IMG/VR virus record: IMGVR_UViG_3300033156_000984
Coordinates: 1 to 60,056 of that record
From: a virus
Strand: one strand, 5' to 3'
Length of the DNA stretch: 60,056 nt
The notes under the pieces are model-generated. The model saw nothing but the letters and a program-made list of their open reading frames with translations. It made no database searches and was not told the DNA's origin. Position 1 is the stretch's first letter. Each line of letters starts with the position of its first letter. Below, piece by piece: positions 16,350 through 24,227 of this stretch. A program made the translations under genes and the position numbers.

Positions 16350-16748
16350 ATGGAAAACTCTATGGAATATCTAACAAAAGAACTCGAATATCTACAACAT
16401 CTTAGAGATGAAAAACGAAGGCATGAGGAGATTATTTCTCAGATTAATAAACGTATCGAAGAAATTGAGAAGTTTGTAAGTATGAAGATGGCAGAATGGA
16501 ATATTAATTCTATTCAACATAATGGATATACGTTTTATATCCGTAAACAATGTTTCCCTCGAATAGTTGATAGGGAAAAATTCTTTGAGTTCTTGAAGGA
16601 AAGGGGTGATGAATCAATAATCTCAATGACAGTACATCATCAAACTTTAAGGAGGTGGTATAATCAGTTGCAATTATTAGAAGAAAATACTGAAGTACCG
16701 GGGTTAGAAATCTTTGAAAAGATCGGAATTGGAATACGAAAATCTTAA
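16350..16748 (+). CDS. Gp157-like phage replication-associated protein
   Basis: This encodes 132 residues. The first 50 form a coiled coil. Then comes a beta segment (GYTFYIRKQCFPRIVD) and a helical segment with HHQTLRRWY. This order recalls siphovirus Gp157-type proteins that sit beside primase or ssDNA-binding genes, though the match is from memory. AGGAGGTGATTCC precedes the start. It lies between the HTH gene and a putative ssDNA-binding protein. Confidence 0.65.
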   Translation: MENSMEYLTKELEYLQHLRDEKRRHEEIISQINKRIEEIEKFVSMKMAEWNINSIQHNGYTFYIRKQCFPRIVDREKFFEFLKERGDESIISMTVHHQTLRRWYNQLQLLEENTEVPGLEIFEKIGIGIRKS

Positions 16749-16762
16749 GGAGGTGAATTTAA

Positions 16763-17470
16763 ATGGCTAACAAGAAGATTCAAGATAATGAAAATCTGCT
16801 TCAGGTGAGATTTGAAAATAATTTACCTGTAAGTAATGCTGATGCTGATCCACTGCTAATGGAAAATATCCAAAGTTTAATGTCTCTTGGTATTAGACTT
16901 CCAAGGATTAGAATTACAACTTCTGGAGAATTTGAATATGTTTCTGATGAGATGTCTGAAAGATTCGAAGAATTTGAAGCTAAAGTAATCCACTTCCATG
17001 TTATGAATATGTATTGGGCAACTGGATATAAAGCTAATGAAATTCGACCACCTGATTGTATTTCTTATGATGGGATTACTTCTATAGATGGTAAAAATTG
17101 TCGTACCTGTGAGTATAATCAATTTGGTTCTGATCCAATTACTGGTAAAGGAAAAGCTTGTAAAAATGTAATTAGGCTTTTCCTTAAGGTTACTGATGAA
17201 CATGTATTGCCAACTATTTTGTGTATTCCACCAGCATCTATTAATGCGTTTATGAAATATACAACTGGGACATTATTTGTCAGAGGAAAATCTATTCAAT
17301 CTGTAGTTACTAGGTTTACTGCAACTTTGGAGGAATATCCTAGAATTAAATTCTCTGTGGTTAGGGATTTAACTCCAGAAGAATATGAACAAATAATTAA
17401 AGAAAAATCTGTGGTAGAGCAACTATTGGCTGAGCCAGTTATTTCTGAATTTGGTGAAGAAGAAATTTAA
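16763..17470 (+). CDS. Cys-rich phage protein, putative ssDNA-binding or replication accessory
   Basis: This encodes 235 residues. Residues about 100-140 carry conserved cysteines (C, then CRTCEYNQFGSDP, then GKGKACKN), probably a metal site. The pattern of CxxC, NQFGSD, GKGKxC and a later LPxxLxIPP-like stretch (ILCIPPASINAFMKY) is familiar from a phage family found beside primases, with unknown biochemistry. A single-strand DNA-binding role is a guess from context. AAGGAGGTGA precedes it, and the primase-helicase gene follows. Confidence 0.7.
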   Translation: MANKKIQDNENLLQVRFENNLPVSNADADPLLMENIQSLMSLGIRLPRIRITTSGEFEYVSDEMSERFEEFEAKVIHFHVMNMYWATGYKANEIRPPDCISYDGITSIDGKNCRTCEYNQFGSDPITGKGKACKNVIRLFLKVTDEHVLPTILCIPPASINAFMKYTTGTLFVRGKSIQSVVTRFTATLEEYPRIKFSVVRDLTPEEYEQIIKEKSVVEQLLAEPVISEFGEEEI

Positions 17471-17532
17471 ATACAACTGTGAAATTCAGAAAATAAAGTT
17501 AAGGACAATAATCTAGAAGGGATGGTTCAGCC

Positions 17533-20500
17533 ATGCTGAATTATTATATAGATGATTTCGAAGGGAGGTTCATTTATGTAGATATTTACACAAATAAATT
17601 AGGATGGAAACGCATTCGTATTTCAGAAGCACGAGAAGAAGTTCAAAAATACACAAGTGATGTATATGCTACTATACAACAATGGGAGAAATCTAAATTT
17701 GATGAAGGGGAGTTGGAATATACTCCCCTTTATTTTGATCTAGATGGAAAATTTGAAGAAACCTTAGAAGATGCAAAGAAGATAATTCAGTTCTTTGAAG
17801 AAACCTTAGAACTTAAACAACCAGCTTATCAAATTTTCTTCAGCGGATGTAAAGGATTTCATATAATAATCCATCAGAAAGTATTTGGAATTCTGCCATC
17901 TAATAATCTAACTTACATTCATAAGGATATCGCACAGTTTTTAACAGAAGTATTAAACTTAAAAACTTTAGATGAACGAGTTTATTCTAGAAGAAGACAA
18001 CTCAGAGTCTTAAATACAAAACATTCAAAATCAAAGCTTTATAAAGTAGAAATCTCAAGGGAAGAATTATTTGAGATAACTTCGTTTAATGATATCTCTG
18101 CTATTTCTTCAAAGCCTAGAAATCCTTTATTTGGTCTAGAAAGTTTTGAAATCTTATCACAATTTCCATTAGCATGTACTTGGTTTCAATCGTTTGTGAA
18201 AGCTTATCAAGAAAAAGAAAGATTAAGACGTTTCCAACCTATTGAAAAATTAGAATTTCAAGGTGAGCATCCTCCATGTGTTGAGCAATTATTAAATGAG
18301 CATATCCAGAAAGAGAATACTCGTAATATGGCAACGTTAGCATTAGCAACATACTTTAAAGATATAGGAACTTCTCCTGAAGAAACTTTAAGAATTTTAA
18401 TCGATTGGATTCTTAAAATTCCAAGACATTTAACTTCTAAGAAGACAGATCGTGAGTTAATTGCAGCAACTAAATCTGTTGTAGATACTGTATATAGATA
18501 CCCAGAAAGATATCATTTCATCTGTGCTGTAATGAAAAATCTAGGTATGGAATGTAATATTTTAAATTGTCCAGTAATAAAACATGAACAAAAACTTCAA
18601 CCTATTTCCTTATCCTTGAAAGATGCATTCTCTGCTGATTATGTAGGAATTCCTTCCTTAATTTCTATCATTCCTATTGGTCGTTCTGATACTAATTATG
18701 TATATCCTAAAAGTGTAAGATTTACTTGCCAAATGCAGAATTCACAGAAGACCTGTAGTATATGCCCAATGATGGATAAGGATGAATTAATAATTGAAGT
18801 TCCTCAAGAAAATATTGTCAGTTTAATTAAGATATCTGATTCAGGATTAGAGAAATATCTAAGAGGACTTGCAAGGATTCCTAATTGTAAATATGTTAAA
18901 GCTCAAATCTTAGAGTTCGGTGATGCAATTGAAATGGAAGCAGTTGAAAACATCAATCCTTTAAATGATTCGAGTTCATTATCATCTTCAGAAAGTATAG
19001 TACGTCCAATAATTTATCTTAATAAAACGTTCCCATACTCAGAAGAAATTATGTTACAAGGAAGAACTGTACGTAATCCTAAAGATCAATCTATAATCTA
19101 TATCGCTGATTCTGTAATTTCTACTTCATCAACAATCTCAAGCTTTGAGTTATCTGAAGAAGATATCGAAGCTTTAACTATTTTCCAAGCTGGCGGGAAT
19201 ATTAACAATATCCAGAAGAAACTAGATGAAATTTATGAAGATTTAGAAAACAATATAATTAATATCTATGAAAGACGAGATATGTTAATAGCGATTGATC
19301 TTATATTTCATACTCCATTATTCTTTAGATTAGATAACAGAAATCATAAAGGATGGGGGGAATTATTTATCTTAGGTGATACAGGATCAGGTAAAACTTC
19401 TGCGATAGAAGCATTCATAAAATTTTATGGATTAGGAGTAAGAGTATCAGGCGAATCTTCTAAACGTACAGGGTTAGCATGGACTTATTATAAGTATGGC
19501 GATCAATGGAGAATTAGATTTGGAATAATTCCAATGAATGATAGAAAATTAGTTGTGATAGATGAATTTTCTGGAATACCTGAAGAAGAATTTAAGAAAT
19601 TAACTGATATGAGGAGTTCAGGTATAGCAGATGCTAGAGGTGGAGTAGTTTCAGGTATTGCTTATGCAAGAACTAGATTAATCTATATTTCTAATCCCAA
19701 ATCAGGTTTATCATTAAATCATTATACTTTCCCAATATCTGCATTAAAAGAATTAATGCCAAGGAAAGAAGATATCAGAAGATTAGATTTAGTAATTGGT
19801 GCAAGAACTGAAGATGTTGATGTTGAAATTCTACATAGTTTTGAAAAGAAAGATGTTGAGCATAATTATGAAAACGAATTATGCAGGAAACTCATACTTT
19901 GGATATGGTCAAGAAACCCAGAACAGATTATAATTAAAGAAGAAGCGTTAAAGAAAGTTGAGACATGGGCAAGATATCTATCTAATAGATATTCAGTTGA
20001 TATACCTTTGTGTATGGCTTCAGATTTAAAACTAAAGATTATTAGACTTTCTTTAGGATTAGCAGGAAGATTATTTTCGACTGATGATGGAGAAAACTTA
20101 ATTCTTGAACCTGAACATGTTGAGTTTATTGGTACTTTCCTGAAGAAAATTTATGATTCTCCTTCATTAGATTTCTTAGGATATTCACATGCACATTTTG
20201 ATACACTTCAACCTAGCGAAGAGTTTTTGAAAGAAATAATCGGAGAGATTATCATAATACCGAATTCTATCCAAATGGCTAATTTCTTATTGATTACACC
20301 AAGATTTAATAAATCTACAATCTGCGAAATGCTTGGTTGGGATGGGGATGAGTTTAAAGAAGCAATGCGAAAGATGGCGAAATTTAAGCTAATTGAAGCT
20401 TCTAAAAATAGAGGATATCGTATTACACCATTTGGAATTTTGGTAATGAAAAGATTATTAGAAAAAGAAGATGAATTACAAAAAATTCAAGAACAAACAA

Positions 20501-20550
20501 AGTCAGAGATTGAAAGGAAGGGAGATGAAAAATGGTGGGAAGAAATTTAA
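17533..20550 (+). CDS. AEP primase fused to MCM-like AAA+ helicase
   Basis: This is a 1005-residue fusion. Residues 1-180 form an archaeo-eukaryotic primase: YFDLDG at 68-72 gives the catalytic acidic pair, SGCKGFH at 104-110 is the nucleotide-binding motif, and DERVYSRRRQLRV supplies the later Asp/Arg. Residues about 330-360 hold several cysteines as in PriCT-like or iron-sulfur linkers. The C-terminal half is an MCM-like AAA+ motor with GDTGSGKT near 615-622, VVIDEFSG near 674-681, and sensor ISNPKSG near 718-724, then REDIRRLDL-like arginine region. A similar primase-MCM fusion is known from Bacillus cereus mobile elements. It is the likely replication initiator. Confidence 0.93.
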   Translation: MLNYYIDDFEGRFIYVDIYTNKLGWKRIRISEAREEVQKYTSDVYATIQQWEKSKFDEGELEYTPLYFDLDGKFEETLEDAKKIIQFFEETLELKQPAYQIFFSGCKGFHIIIHQKVFGILPSNNLTYIHKDIAQFLTEVLNLKTLDERVYSRRRQLRVLNTKHSKSKLYKVEISREELFEITSFNDISAISSKPRNPLFGLESFEILSQFPLACTWFQSFVKAYQEKERLRRFQPIEKLEFQGEHPPCVEQLLNEHIQKENTRNMATLALATYFKDIGTSPEETLRILIDWILKIPRHLTSKKTDRELIAATKSVVDTVYRYPERYHFICAVMKNLGMECNILNCPVIKHEQKLQPISLSLKDAFSADYVGIPSLISIIPIGRSDTNYVYPKSVRFTCQMQNSQKTCSICPMMDKDELIIEVPQENIVSLIKISDSGLEKYLRGLARIPNCKYVKAQILEFGDAIEMEAVENINPLNDSSSLSSSESIVRPIIYLNKTFPYSEEIMLQGRTVRNPKDQSIIYIADSVISTSSTISSFELSEEDIEALTIFQAGGNINNIQKKLDEIYEDLENNIINIYERRDMLIAIDLIFHTPLFFRLDNRNHKGWGELFILGDTGSGKTSAIEAFIKFYGLGVRVSGESSKRTGLAWTYYKYGDQWRIRFGIIPMNDRKLVVIDEFSGIPEEEFKKLTDMRSSGIADARGGVVSGIAYARTRLIYISNPKSGLSLNHYTFPISALKELMPRKEDIRRLDLVIGARTEDVDVEILHSFEKKDVEHNYENELCRKLILWIWSRNPEQIIIKEEALKKVETWARYLSNRYSVDIPLCMASDLKLKIIRLSLGLAGRLFSTDDGENLILEPEHVEFIGTFLKKIYDSPSLDFLGYSHAHFDTLQPSEEFLKEIIGEIIIIPNSIQMANFLLITPRFNKSTICEMLGWDGDEFKEAMRKMAKFKLIEASKNRGYRITPFGILVMKRLLEKEDELQKIQEQTKSEIERKGDEKWWEEI

Positions 20551-21026
20551 GCGAAGATTTAGTTATGGGTATCGATCCAGATTCAAAGAAATGTGGTGTT
20601 GTAATCTTAGATCCCTATAATGAAAGGAAAGTAGTATATGCAACTACATACAAAACACAATTTGAGGATGAAGTAGAACGATTAAATGATATAGCTACTT
20701 CAATAGAAGTCTTATTACTGAAATATCATCCTGAATATATAGTCTGCGAGATGTATCATAATACCCTTCCATTCAGATTTGTGAAGATTATTTTTAAATT
20801 GCTTGGTATGATAGAAAAAACAGTCTATGAATTTGGTAGTAAAATGATTTATATCACAGGAACTAGAGCGAAGAAAAAAATTGGATTAAGAGGAAATGCA
20901 TCAAAAGAAGAAGTTAAACGAAGGATGGAAGAAATCTTAAAATTTAATTTCGAAACCTTGGATGAATCAGATGCAGCTTTAGTTGCATATGCATTTACAT
21001 TAGAACTCAATGGAGATCAAGCTTAA
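20532..21026 (+). CDS. RuvC-like Holliday junction resolvase
   Basis: This encodes 164 residues of RNase H fold. GIDPDSKKCG (residues 13-22) gives the first catalytic Asp, CEMY (72-75) the Glu, and LDESDAALVAYA (143-154) the final Asp pair, the RuvC signature. Length matches RuvC. It starts within the end of the primase-helicase gene after AAGGAAGGGAG, and it closes the replication operon. It would resolve branched DNA before packaging. Its 3' end overlaps the convergent gene at 21000 by 27 bp. Confidence 0.9.
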   Translation: MVGRNLSEDLVMGIDPDSKKCGVVILDPYNERKVVYATTYKTQFEDEVERLNDIATSIEVLLLKYHPEYIVCEMYHNTLPFRFVKIIFKLLGMIEKTVYEFGSKMIYITGTRAKKKIGLRGNASKEEVKRRMEEILKFNFETLDESDAALVAYAFTLELNGDQA

Positions 21027-21371
21027 TCCAATTCCTAGAATCCATTCTTCATCCTGGAAATTATAACCTGAGCATATTATAACTTTAATATCAATAAAAT
21101 CAGGTAGGTATTCCCAATTAAATTTCTCAGATAGATTTAATAATGAAACTCCTAATCCAGCTAGAATATCATTATCATCAGCTCCACCTATTAGCTCAAG
21201 ATAATCATTGAATTTTACAACTGGTATTATTGGAGAAGCTTTAATCTCGTCGCTTACAAAATCATAATAAGAATAAAGTTGTAATTTTGCTTCCCATTCA
21301 GGAATTTCTTTAGCATTAATTATAGGGATCAATAAACTCAGGATTAAAGTAATCAATATGAATCTTATCAT
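21000..21371 (-). CDS. Exported small protein, possibly outer-membrane-like
   Basis: This encodes 123 residues with a clear Sec signal peptide (hydrophobic residues 3-18, AKE cleavage region). The mature part alternates hydrophobic residues and aromatic ends (LQLYSYYDF, LGIGLSLISIEF), as in small beta-barrel or periplasmic beta proteins. This fits a diderm host. GGAGGTGG precedes the ATG. It is last in the late operon, next to a membrane coiled-coil protein, so lysis or envelope exclusion is plausible. No family is recognised. Confidence 0.7.
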   Translation of the reverse strand: MIRFILITLILSLLIPIINAKEIPEWEAKLQLYSYYDFVSDEIKASPIIPVVKFNDYLELIGGADDNDILAGLGVSLLNLSEKFNWEYLPDFIDIKVIICSGYNFQDEEWILGIGLSLISIEF

Positions 21372-21703
21372 TCGTTCCCACCTCCATCACCGTTTCCTAG
21401 AATAGTTAGCACCTCATTTAAGGAAGAATTTGTCTCATTCAATGCTGCTCCTATTATTCTTAATTGCTTTTCTATCAAATCAATCTTATATCGTATTTCC
21501 TGCAGATTGTCTTCCATCTCATTCATTCTATCAGAATTATTTTCTATCATCACAGAATGTGTATTTAATCGTTCTCCATAGGATTTAATCTTCTCATCAA
21601 TTCTATAATATCCTCCACTGACTACTGCTATCAAAATGATTAGATAAACCAAGCTATTTAGATATCCCTTCTTAATAAAGAAATCCATTAAGATATCTCT
21701 CAT
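21368..21703 (-). CDS. Membrane-anchored coiled-coil protein, possible holin or lysis accessory
   Basis: This encodes about 111 residues from the ATG at 21703, which follows GGGAGGG; a GTG five codons upstream lies in that site. One membrane segment (residues about 12-32) is followed by a long coiled coil (about 40-95) and a Gly-rich tail. This shape is seen in phage lysis accessory proteins such as XhlA-like haemolysin proteins. The position at the end of the tail module, where lysis genes commonly sit, supports this. It is inference only. Confidence 0.65.
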   Translation of the reverse strand: MRDILMDFFIKKGYLNSLVYLIILIAVVSGGYYRIDEKIKSYGERLNTHSVMIENNSDRMNEMEDNLQEIRYKIDLIEKQLRIIGAALNETNSSLNEVLTILGNGDGGGNE

Positions 21704-22929
21704 TATAATCCCTCCCACATCACATAGTTGAAATAATTTTCATAATAAATCGCATCAGCCGTCACCATTGAATTATTAATGAAGCTTGCATCTATACTTG
21801 TGAAAGTACAATTACTTCTACTATCATTTAATTTCATATCAGATAATGATCCCATATAAACATTTCCAATGAAATCAGCTGAAATCATACTACTTTCATT
21901 AATTATACATTTTGAAAATGAGTTGGGAATATTTTCCTCACTACCAAGTTCAATGATTGAATCATTAATTATAACATTTTCATAATTGGTCCATGCCCAA
22001 AGCTCATTCTTTAATCTACTCTTATTAATTATTCCACTTGAATTTTCTTCATTAAAAATTCTTGTAATATATTCTAATTCGCAATTATCAAATATAGCAA
22101 AATTATATAAATGAGTATCCCCAAATGAACCGCTTAGAAATACATTTCTTAGCCGACAATTCTCAAAAAATATTGGTGAATAACTTACTTGACGAATAAT
22201 CAAATTACTAATATCACAATTTTTAAATTTTACGCTTTTTGGATAGTAAAATGTGATGGTATTATTAAGTCCATCTATTTTACAATTTTCGAAGTAATAT
22301 TCCCCAGTTTCAAATATTGCATATCCCGGAATATAGTTCGTATCATTACTCCAGACATGTTCTTTCCCTTGATAATTATCTACATATGAAGCCATATTAC
22401 AAGTTTCATATAGATAAAAAGTTACATCGATAGTATCATCATATTCATGATATACGTAATTCTTTACACTAAACAGTAATCTATTTGCGACAATATATCT
22501 TACATTTGCTAAATCATTAGTCGTGAAAGTGCTACCACTTCCGTTTGCATAATTTTTCCTAGGTTCAACATCAAATAAGACTATATCTGTCCCTAATCTT
22601 CCGCTTGCTCCTAATGTAATATTAGAATTTATGATTACCGTAGGTGGACTCTCCCACCCAATTATAGAAAAATCTTGTCCTACAATACTTGAATCGATAG
22701 TAATTAAGGTATGTGTGGTATATCCGTAATCTTTATTCAAATTAAAAACCCAGATTGCGGGAGCTGAATTTTCATTTATAATATATTTCCCAACCTGTCC
22801 TTGAAATAGATAATGCTCTTCTAAAGCTTCAAGGATATTCATGTTATTTAATAAATCACGAAAATTTTCTCTGATATATTTCGCAAACTGACTTATTCCG
22901 ATTGGCGGATAATATTCTTTAAAGCTCAT
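21703..22929 (-). CDS. Tail fibre/spike protein, beta-helix
   Basis: This encodes 408 residues. After an N-terminal helical segment of about 45 residues, repeated short strand-turn units (FENCRLRNVFLSG, IFDNCELEYITR, KFKNCDISNLIIR) make a right-handed parallel beta-helix as in phage tailspikes and polysaccharide lyases. The catalytic residues of such enzymes cannot be judged by eye. It directly follows a second beta-helix protein on the same strand. Host-surface recognition or depolymerisation is the likely role. Confidence 0.78.
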   Translation of the reverse strand: MSFKEYYPPIGISQFAKYIRENFRDLLNNMNILEALEEHYLFQGQVGKYIINENSAPAIWVFNLNKDYGYTTHTLITIDSSIVGQDFSIIGWESPPTVIINSNITLGASGRLGTDIVLFDVEPRKNYANGSGSTFTTNDLANVRYIVANRLLFSVKNYVYHEYDDTIDVTFYLYETCNMASYVDNYQGKEHVWSNDTNYIPGYAIFETGEYYFENCKIDGLNNTITFYYPKSVKFKNCDISNLIIRQVSYSPIFFENCRLRNVFLSGSFGDTHLYNFAIFDNCELEYITRIFNEENSSGIINKSRLKNELWAWTNYENVIINDSIIELGSEENIPNSFSKCIINESSMISADFIGNVYMGSLSDMKLNDSRSNCTFTSIDASFINNSMVTADAIYYENYFNYVMWEGL

Positions 22930-22932
22930 AAG

Positions 22933-24213
22933 CTAGTATCCCTCCTTGTTATTAAATATCATATTATCCGACCCCGAAATTACCAATGAAGTTGTAACCA
23001 TCGCACCAATTTTAAATTCATTGCCATAGACGATATTCTTATTTCCTAATTTAAGATAATATCTTTCCGTTGGATATTGAAAATCACTTCCATAAGTGGG
23101 TACGTAACCTTCTGAAAATTCATTCCCATAGATTAAACATTGATTACATAATGGTCCCTTTGTAACATAAATAATATTACCGCTTAATAATGCATTAGTT
23201 AAAGCGCCAAAATTTTCTAGTAGCATAATTGAATTACCAACGATCTTAGCTCTTCCATCAGTGATATTAAATCCGGAAGATGAATCTTCAAACCTATTTC
23301 CAATTACTTCCAATAAAGTTCCCGCTGAATTCATACTGATATCAAGATTATTACCACCAAATACACAACCTAATACACTTACTTGATATCCCGAAACAAC
23401 TTCGATAGCTGTTGCACAATGATAAAACCTACAATTCTTGAATATACAGTTCTTTATATTACTTAGTCTTACACCATTAGCATTGCCATATCCATTGAAT
23501 TCACAATTTATGAAGATATAATTTCCGCCTATTAAGTTCAGGAATACTCCATCTGGCTCACCATAGAACTTGATATTTTCAAAGATAATATTATTACGAT
23601 GATCTTCAATTACATATTCCGAACCAAAATATCCATAACTCCAATTAGCAAATTCAACAACAATAGTAGTAGCATTTACTACTGAAGCTATAGTTCTATC
23701 TCCACCTTGAGTACGAATAGTAGAACCCTCCATTGAAGAATCCCAATCTGTTCCTATTCCAACTACTGTAACTGAAGATTCATTCTCAATTGAAATACTT
23801 CCGATATCATAAGGATCGTTTGCATGAGTATATAATCTTCCCCCATAAAAACCTATTGAATGATCTGTTTCCATATGTCCATAAATTCTTAATGAATGAG
23901 TCATCAAAGTATCTTGTGTAATACTAAGACTTTCAACGATATAAGTTCCGGGAACTGAGAATACTATTGGATGTCTAAAGATTTGGGTAGTGACAACTTC
24001 CCATCCTGTATCTGCATCATAGATTTTTAATTGAGAATTTGAGGTATCATACCATAGAATACCATATCTTTCATCGGAAGGTACATTCATTGAAGCTAAA
24101 TCAGGTTCAGTAGGTCCTGCAAGACATGTAAATATACTTCTGAAATTATTTTGTATTTCAGCTACCCAATTAGTTGATGTATCTGATGGAGCATTCCAAT
24201 CAAACGATTGCAT
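22933..24213 (-). CDS. Tail spike protein, beta-helix
   Basis: This encodes 426 residues. The N-terminal 90 residues (QNNFRSIFTCLAG, then a YGILWYDTSNSQLKIYDADT segment) are like the virion-attachment part of many tail fibres. From about residue 100 on, repeats with asparagine and cysteine ladders (IFINCEFNGYGN, IFKNCRFYHCATA) indicate a parallel beta-helix. It sits after the J-like tip protein, the usual place for receptor-binding proteins. The neighbour at 21703 has the same fold but little sequence likeness. Confidence 0.8.
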   Translation of the reverse strand: MQSFDWNAPSDTSTNWVAEIQNNFRSIFTCLAGPTEPDLASMNVPSDERYGILWYDTSNSQLKIYDADTGWEVVTTQIFRHPIVFSVPGTYIVESLSITQDTLMTHSLRIYGHMETDHSIGFYGGRLYTHANDPYDIGSISIENESSVTVVGIGTDWDSSMEGSTIRTQGGDRTIASVVNATTIVVEFANWSYGYFGSEYVIEDHRNNIIFENIKFYGEPDGVFLNLIGGNYIFINCEFNGYGNANGVRLSNIKNCIFKNCRFYHCATAIEVVSGYQVSVLGCVFGGNNLDISMNSAGTLLEVIGNRFEDSSSGFNITDGRAKIVGNSIMLLENFGALTNALLSGNIIYVTKGPLCNQCLIYGNEFSEGYVPTYGSDFQYPTERYYLKLGNKNIVYGNEFKIGAMVTTSLVISGSDNMIFNNKEGY

Positions 24214-24227
24214 GAATATCCACCTCG

